Part shown: positions 59,375 through 64,000 of the stretch, piece after piece
Layout: each line of letters starts with the position of its first letter
Position numbering within the stretch: position 1 is the stretch's first letter
DNA from: Oegoconia quadripuncta
Taxonomy: Eukaryota > Arthropoda > Insecta > Lepidoptera > Autostichidae
DNA: 64,000 bases
Assembly: GCA_949316235.1 (NCBI GenBank)
Contig: OX438741.1
Location: forward strand, 14,013,124 to 14,077,123
Direction of reading: 5' to 3'
Notes under the pieces: generated by a model
What the model saw: the letters and a program-made list of their open reading frames with translations, nothing else
The model's database searches: none
What the model was told of the DNA's origin: nothing
Translations under genes and position numbers: made by a program

Positions 59375-59625
59375 TTTTTTTTTTTATGATTGACTGGATA
59401 CGCGTTTGACCACAATCTCACCTGATGGAAAGTGACGATGTGGTCGGAGATGAAGCACGCGATCTCAGTAAATGCCTATTCACTCTGCTCTTGAAGATCC
59501 CAAGGTTGTAGGATTCAGGAAAGACTGACGCCGGAAGGGAGTTCCATGCCTTGGCTGTTCGGATATTTGAGGAAAGTATCATTCTTTTGCAGAAGAAAAA
59601 CGAGTCACTGACATAGCATAGTGGA
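59375..59625 (-). mobile_element. LINE C-terminal tail fragment ([10 protein letters not shown] family)
   Basis: Reversed copy with poly-T, ACAATCTCACCTGATGG and frame [18 protein letters not shown]. The same frame runs on to 59753 with YVSDSFFFC and SFPKVVNNSLSYM, probably more of the same protein. Confidence 0.7.
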
Positions 59626-59944
59626 TTAGTTAGGGGCAGCGGGAAGGCCATATAGCTCAAGGAATTGTTGACCACTTTGGGGAACGAGAAGGCAGATAGG
59701 TACAGTTGGTCGCTTCCAACCGGTTGTTCAGAAGACTTATTGGGTGAGACCAATAGTTAGCAGTTAATTTCCAGTGCCTAATATGGCGATTATGATTATA
59801 AAAAATTCTGACATTTGGATGAACTATTAGGTCCTTACCTATGAAATTGGCGTTTTGCATGAAGAATTTAATTAAGACTGTTTTCTCCATACAAACATTT
59901 TTGATTGTTTTTTGGGAACGGCAAATCCAAATTTAGCTAAACTT

Positions 59945-60245
59945 TGTGTGTATTATCGGAGAACATTAAGTTAAAGGCAGCGTTAATTTTTAAAAGTAAC
60001 CGCTTTATAATAGTTTCAGCGAATCTAAGAAATGATTATGGGAAGCATATGAAAAGAGCTCTGTTCAAATTTTTTTTATTATGTGATTTAGGCCAGAAAT
60101 TAAAAAATATTTAATGTGAAATCTTGAAATAAAATTCCATTTTCCAAATAAAAAACAAATTTGGATATAGCTTTGAAAATCGCAGAAATTGGTACATATG
60201 ATTAACGAAGAAAAAAGCTCCAATTTCATAGTTTACCACCCAATA
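59945..60245. repeat. Uninterrupted copy of the 34815-35520 repeat
   Basis: Reads GGGAAGCATATGAAAAGAGC where the other copy carries the 399-bp insert. Confidence 0.75.
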
Positions 60246-60364
60246 TATTTAGAAAATATAAAGTGGCTATTATTTTTTTTGAAAATTGTTTTAGGAGACC
60301 TTATCATGTACAGTCGGCTGCAGATAAAAGTATATCCTCATCTATTGCATTATATCTTGCAAGG

Positions 60365-60600
60365 AAAATCACTCGTGCACTCGTGGCGTAGTCGTTTTCG
60401 GTTAAGGAAATTAAGCAATGTCTGGCGCGATCAGTCCTTGGATGGATGACCACCAGTGGCATTTTAATACGAGTGTTGCCATGCTTCGGAGCGCACGTAA
60501 AATATTCGGTCCCGGTTGTTTACAATTGAAGGCAGTCGGGAAGCAATTCGGTACACTATCACTGATACACAACACTGACTGTCAGATGGTCACTAATCTT
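60365..60600 (+). repeat. 5S-rRNA-like SINE, best copy
   Basis: The head 60371-60478 contains GGAAATTAAGCAATGTCTGG, then CGCGATCAGTCCTTGGATGG and ATGACC, closely following the conserved internal control region of animal 5S rRNA, inside CACTCGT...ACGAGTG borders. The body has CCATGCTTCGGAGCGCACG and TTCGGTCCCGGTTGTT. It ends at poly-T of the next element. Confidence 0.65.
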
Positions 60601-60601
60601 C

Positions 60602-61190
60602 TTTTTTTTTTTTTGTAAGAGAGGGCTGCAAACGAGCATGCGGGTCACCTGATGGAAAGCAATCACCGCCGCCCATGGACACCCGCAACACCAAAAGGGT
60701 CACAGATGCGTTGCCGGCCTTTGAGGAAGGTGTAGGCTCGTTTCTTGAAGGTTCAAAAGTCATACTCGTTCGGGAATACCGCTGCGGGAAGTCCGTTCCA
60801 CAGGGTGGTCGTACGTGGTAGGAAGTTTATTGAGAAACGTACAGTGGTAGACTTCTACTCATCCAGGTGATGTGGATGGAATTTAAATTTTCAGCGAGAA
60901 GTGTGCTCGAACAGTTCTTCAGAACACTCCCCATTAAATATGCGATGGAGGATGCAGAGGGACGCGACGTCTCTTCGCAACGCCAGGGGATCCAGTCGGT
61001 AAGTGAGAGTCTCTTTGCCGACAATTCTGACACACATCGACTGGAACCACGTGGTGGATTATGGTATACCCTCTTCCTGTGAGCGAGGACTGTGCCCCAA
61101 TAGTGGAGACGTGTAAGGCTGTTGATGAAGAAAATCAAGCCGGTGCGTAATGCAGCTTGCATGAGTATTTAGTATTGCAGATTTTATAAC
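60602..61190 (-). mobile_element. Retroelement fragment (GGCGGTGATTGCTTTCC tail family), longer copy
   Basis: Reversed: poly-T, CACCTGATGGAAAGC, CCGCCGCCCATGG. The - frame 61162-60827 reads AALRTGLIFFINSLTRLHYW, HNPPRGSSRCVSELSAKRLS and ENLNSIHITWMSRSLPLYVS, the end of a retroelement protein. It shares its tail with 55180-55545. Confidence 0.6.
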
Positions 61191-61204
61191 TAAATACTTA
61201 TATT

Positions 61205-61600
61205 GTCTGTTTGGTGTAGTGGTTAGCAACTCTGACCACTATACCAAAAGGTTGCGGGTTCGAATCCCGCTAGGGGCATAATGTTTGTGTGATGAATACA
61301 TGTGTGCCCAGTTATGGATGTTTTCATTTATAATAAGTATTTGTTTACAAAATAAAAAAGTAATTATGTAGTATATCAACCATCTGGTATCCACAACACA
61401 AGCCTATAGTTGCTTACTGTGGAACTAGATGGTGCTGTGTGTATGTCTATGCATATTTATTATTATTTATCCCGCTAAGGGCATAATGTTTGTGTGATGA
61501 ATACGGACATGTGTACCCGAGTTATGGATGTTTTCATTTATAATAAGTATACAAATACTTATTATTAATTGTAAATTATTAGAAAAAAAAAGTATTTATA
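61205..61600 (+). repeat. SINE family 2, full copy plus a second partial copy
   Basis: 61205-61470 has the head TTTGGTGTAGTGGTTAGC, B box GGTTCGAATCCCGCTAGGGG and the TAGATGGTGCTGTGTGTATG tail. 61471-61600 restarts at CCCGCTAAGGGCATAATG. Confidence 0.75.
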
Positions 61601-61784
61601 TATTTATTATTATTACAATATCTAAAGCAAGCTACATAATGGTTAGATTTTTTTAATTCTATTACTGGTGAATACTCTGTCTTTCTACAAAAAAAGCAGG
61701 AATTTTAAGATTATTGGAAGTTACTAATAACTTTTTTTAGATACGAGCTGTAATTTTGATATAGATTAAAATATAACGAAATAC

Positions 61785-61972
61785 ATCTTATCTACATCTG
61801 CCGCCAAACAGCAATGTTACTAGCATTGTTGTGTTCCGGTTGTCAGAGATAAGATAGCCAGTTCCCCAAATTTTCGGGCTTCCGGATCAGTACGCTTCCA
61901 CCTTCGGCCTCATCTTCACTTAACATCAGGTGTGATTGAGGTCGTTACAACCCGTTATGCATAAAAAAAGAA
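61785..61972 (+). repeat. SINE family 1 copy, 5' truncated
   Basis: From CATCTTATCTACATCTGCCG to CCGTTATGCATAAAAAAAG; its 3' 62 bases fall inside the 669-bp repeat. Confidence 0.7.
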
Positions 61973-62579
61973 GATATTTTACAAAATGCGAGGAATTACA
62001 CAACTTTAAATGTGCACAGGGGTCCAAATGAACCCCACGCGAATAGTTAAGGGTTATAAAAGTGACACAACAAATAACTAATAATATCTACAACCAAGTG
62101 GCGATAGATAAATCATACTACAAATACACTATGACAACAATAGATAAGTACCATTAATAATATATGATTAACTACAGACTATATAAACTTACTTAAATAT
62201 TCATAGTTGGTTTGGTTTGGTTGGTGGTAGATTTTAAATGTCCGCCTGGCTAACTACCACCATCTTATCTAAATTTGCCTAGATGGAAGCGTACTGTTAA
62301 TTTACTGTTAAAAGTACGCTTGTTAATGTTAGTAGCAGCAATTTTGTTACAAACAGAGATAAGATTCTCTGACAACTGGAACACAACATTGCTAAACATT
62401 GCTGCTTGGCGGCACATTTAGATAAGACGGTGGTAGCTAGCCAGGTGGACATTTTAAATGCCCTACCACCAACCAAATTCAGATGTCATTGTCAAAATAT
62501 TACTTTCCTTAACCCTATCTAAGTGAGACTATATTAATTTATAAATAGCACGAATGGCTCGCTTCTGCATAACATTTGA
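61911..62579 (-). repeat. 669-bp repeat arm, inverse of 41772-42440
   Basis: Second arm of the apparently perfect inverted repeat; content as described for 41772-42440. Confidence 0.85.
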
Positions 62580-62821
62580 ACAAACAAATCTTTGGACAGA
62601 CACTCTTTTGCAATATTAGTGTAGAGTCAGGATAAATTATAAATCAATAGTAAACCAGTTCACACAACCTGCGCTTGCATGCTCGACTTCACATGTAGAG
62701 GTCTCGCACGCTCCATTGCGCAAACGTCTATAGATCATGGCGAATTGACTTCGTACAACAATGATTGCAAACGACAAGCGCCGACAAAGACGTGTTTGTT
62801 AATATTGATTTTTAACCGACT

Positions 62822-62890
62822 TCTAAAAAGGTGAACCCGCGACCTCCGAATCGTAAACCCAATGTTGTTTACAATGAGCCACGGAGGCGG

Positions 62891-62892
<2 letters not shown>
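62822..62892 (-). repeat. SINE family 1 head next to a TA microsatellite
   Basis: GAACCCGCGACCTCCGAATC and GAGCCACGGAGGCGG, the reversed tRNA-like head only. Confidence 0.65.

Positions 62893-62948
<56 letters not shown>
62893..62948. repeat. (TA)n microsatellite
   Basis: About 28 perfect TA units, directly abutting a SINE head. Confidence 0.9.
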
Positions 62949-62952
<4 letters not shown>

Positions 62953-63224
62953 TATACGTAAGTATTTATTAATATGTATTTTAAATTGTGTATGTATTGT
63001 CTTTTGTCAATTGTGTTCCTATAACAGTGATGTTTTGTTAATGTATTGTTCTATGTTTTAGGTATCGCTCTTTGTCTGCAATAAAAAACTTTAAATTGGT
63101 TTTTCCTTCCGAGGGTTTGCTGGAAGAAATCTCTTACAAAGATAAACTCTCCTTTTGTGTATTATAATTTCTGTCCTATGTTTGTGCAATGTATGTTTGT
63201 ATACTTGACGTTTGAATGTTGACG
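62949..63224. other. Gene-free stretch
   Basis: Nothing recognised besides an AATAAA at about 63080 that may end a repeat transcript. Confidence 0.35.
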
Positions 63225-63500
63225 ACCTGTTTGGTGTAGTGGTTAGCACTCTGACCAGTATACTAAAAGGTTGCGGGTTCGAATCCCGCTAGGGGCATAT
63301 GTTTGTGTGATGAATACGGACATGTGTACCCGAGTTATGGATGTTTTCAGTTATAATAAGTATTTATTAACAAAAAAAATATATTTATGTGGTATATCAA
63401 CCATCTGGTATCCCCAACACAAGCTTATAGTTGCTTACTGTGGAAATAGATGGCGCTGTGTGTATATCTAAGGATATTTATTTATTATTTATACTGATAC
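63225..63500 (+). repeat. SINE family 2 copy, full length
   Basis: Head TTTGGTGTAGTGGTTAGC, B box GGTTCGAATCCCGCTAGGGG, spacer, tail ATAGATGGCGCTGTGTGTAT, end TTTATTATTTAT. Confidence 0.78.
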
Positions 63501-63934
63501 GCAATAAAGTGTTAAAATAAAAAAAAAAACAAAAAAGGTTGATCGACCCTTTTATCAATAAACAACGGTTGGGATATTCCAAAACTCCATATCTCGTCTT
63601 GGCCGTCTAAAAAAAAAACATTATCTATTTCAATGCTCACTTTATCTCATAACTAGGGGGCCAGACTAATGTACTCAGTGTCTCCAGTCTTCAATATGAG
63701 ATAATGTCTAGCTGACAATGATTGATCACTGACCAATCACTGATGTCTACTACGCGATAATATTGTTTGTGGTTTTCAAACATAATAATCTGGACAATCT
63801 GTAGCGGATGATACAAAAAAAGCCGCGCACGCGCATTGGAGGGTTACGTATAGTTGACCTACACAATATTATGCAGACTTAGAAGGGGCATTTATAATTT
63901 TAAAGTTCCTGGTTTTTGTAACAGAATAAAGTAA
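63501..63934. other. Gene-free stretch
   Basis: No frame or repeat family recognised. Confidence 0.35.
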
Positions 63935-64000
63935 TCAATACAAATCAAAATATTTTATTTCACATGATAAAATTATCACCTGAAAACGTCACTATTAATA
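63935..64000 (-). mobile_element. LINE copy 2 subfamily 3' end, running off the window
   Basis: ACAAATCAAAATATTTTATT, then TGATAAAATTATCACCTGAA and ACGTCACTATTAATA, the inverse of the 3' untranslated region seen at 46310-46385 and 57880-57950. Confidence 0.7.

Noticed and set aside
62831..63061. + frame with repeated IYIYIY
   Set aside because: Translation of the TA microsatellite.

Overview
The window is nuclear DNA of an insect, and almost certainly of a moth or butterfly. It is AT-rich, its genes are split by GT-AG introns, and non-coding DNA dominates. Two host gene loci are present: a tandem gustatory-receptor (Gr) cluster on the + strand (1-16 kb) and one large transporter gene of the SLC22/organic-cation-transporter type on the - strand (23.6-43.8 kb). 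Nearly everything else is transposable-element sequence of kinds typical of Lepidoptera: LINEs with short repeat tails, tRNA-headed SINEs, 5S-like SINEs, and hAT and other terminal-inverted-repeat elements. The species cannot be named from the sequence.

Gr cluster. Three paralogues lie head to tail. Copy A shows only its last two coding exons, because its 5' part lies before base 1. Copies B (2567-6165) and C (13082-15804) each have an open set of exons: a 738-nt first exon, then short exons, ending with the Gr C-terminal signature [10 protein letters not shown] and C share introns and flanks from about 2218/12737 onward, so they arose by a recent segmental duplication. Their protein differences are unusually numerous relative to silent ones. 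Between them lie a decayed RTE-like element and a LINE with an intact ORF2.

Transporter. Eleven exons on the - strand encode about 682 residues with the SLC22 hallmarks (GRRP after the second membrane helix, PESPRWL, RFGRR). The 20-kb span is mostly introns filled with SINEs and LINE fragments. One 604-nt exon carries an unusually long, charged cytoplasmic loop.

Distal part (44-64 kb). No host gene is supported here. A LINE (47773-52132) with an intact 968-residue ORF2 and an ORF1 that lacks an ATG at its 5' end sits inside a terminal-inverted-repeat element, with a 6-bp target duplication. Fragments of the same LINE families, SINE mosaics, simple repeats, and one arm of a 669-bp inverted repeat (the other arm is at 41.8 kb) fill the rest.

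The cleanest structural results are: a 567-bp hAT derivative with a perfect 8-bp target duplication and a relic transposase C-terminus; a 2.2-kb element with about 38-bp inverted repeats; a poly(A)-tailed retro-inserted sequence with an 8-bp target duplication, proven by an uninterrupted copy elsewhere in the window; a 5S-rRNA-like SINE family; and two apparently identical 669-bp segments in inverted orientation. I found no evidence for an undescribed enzymatic or defence system. All identity counts were made by eye.
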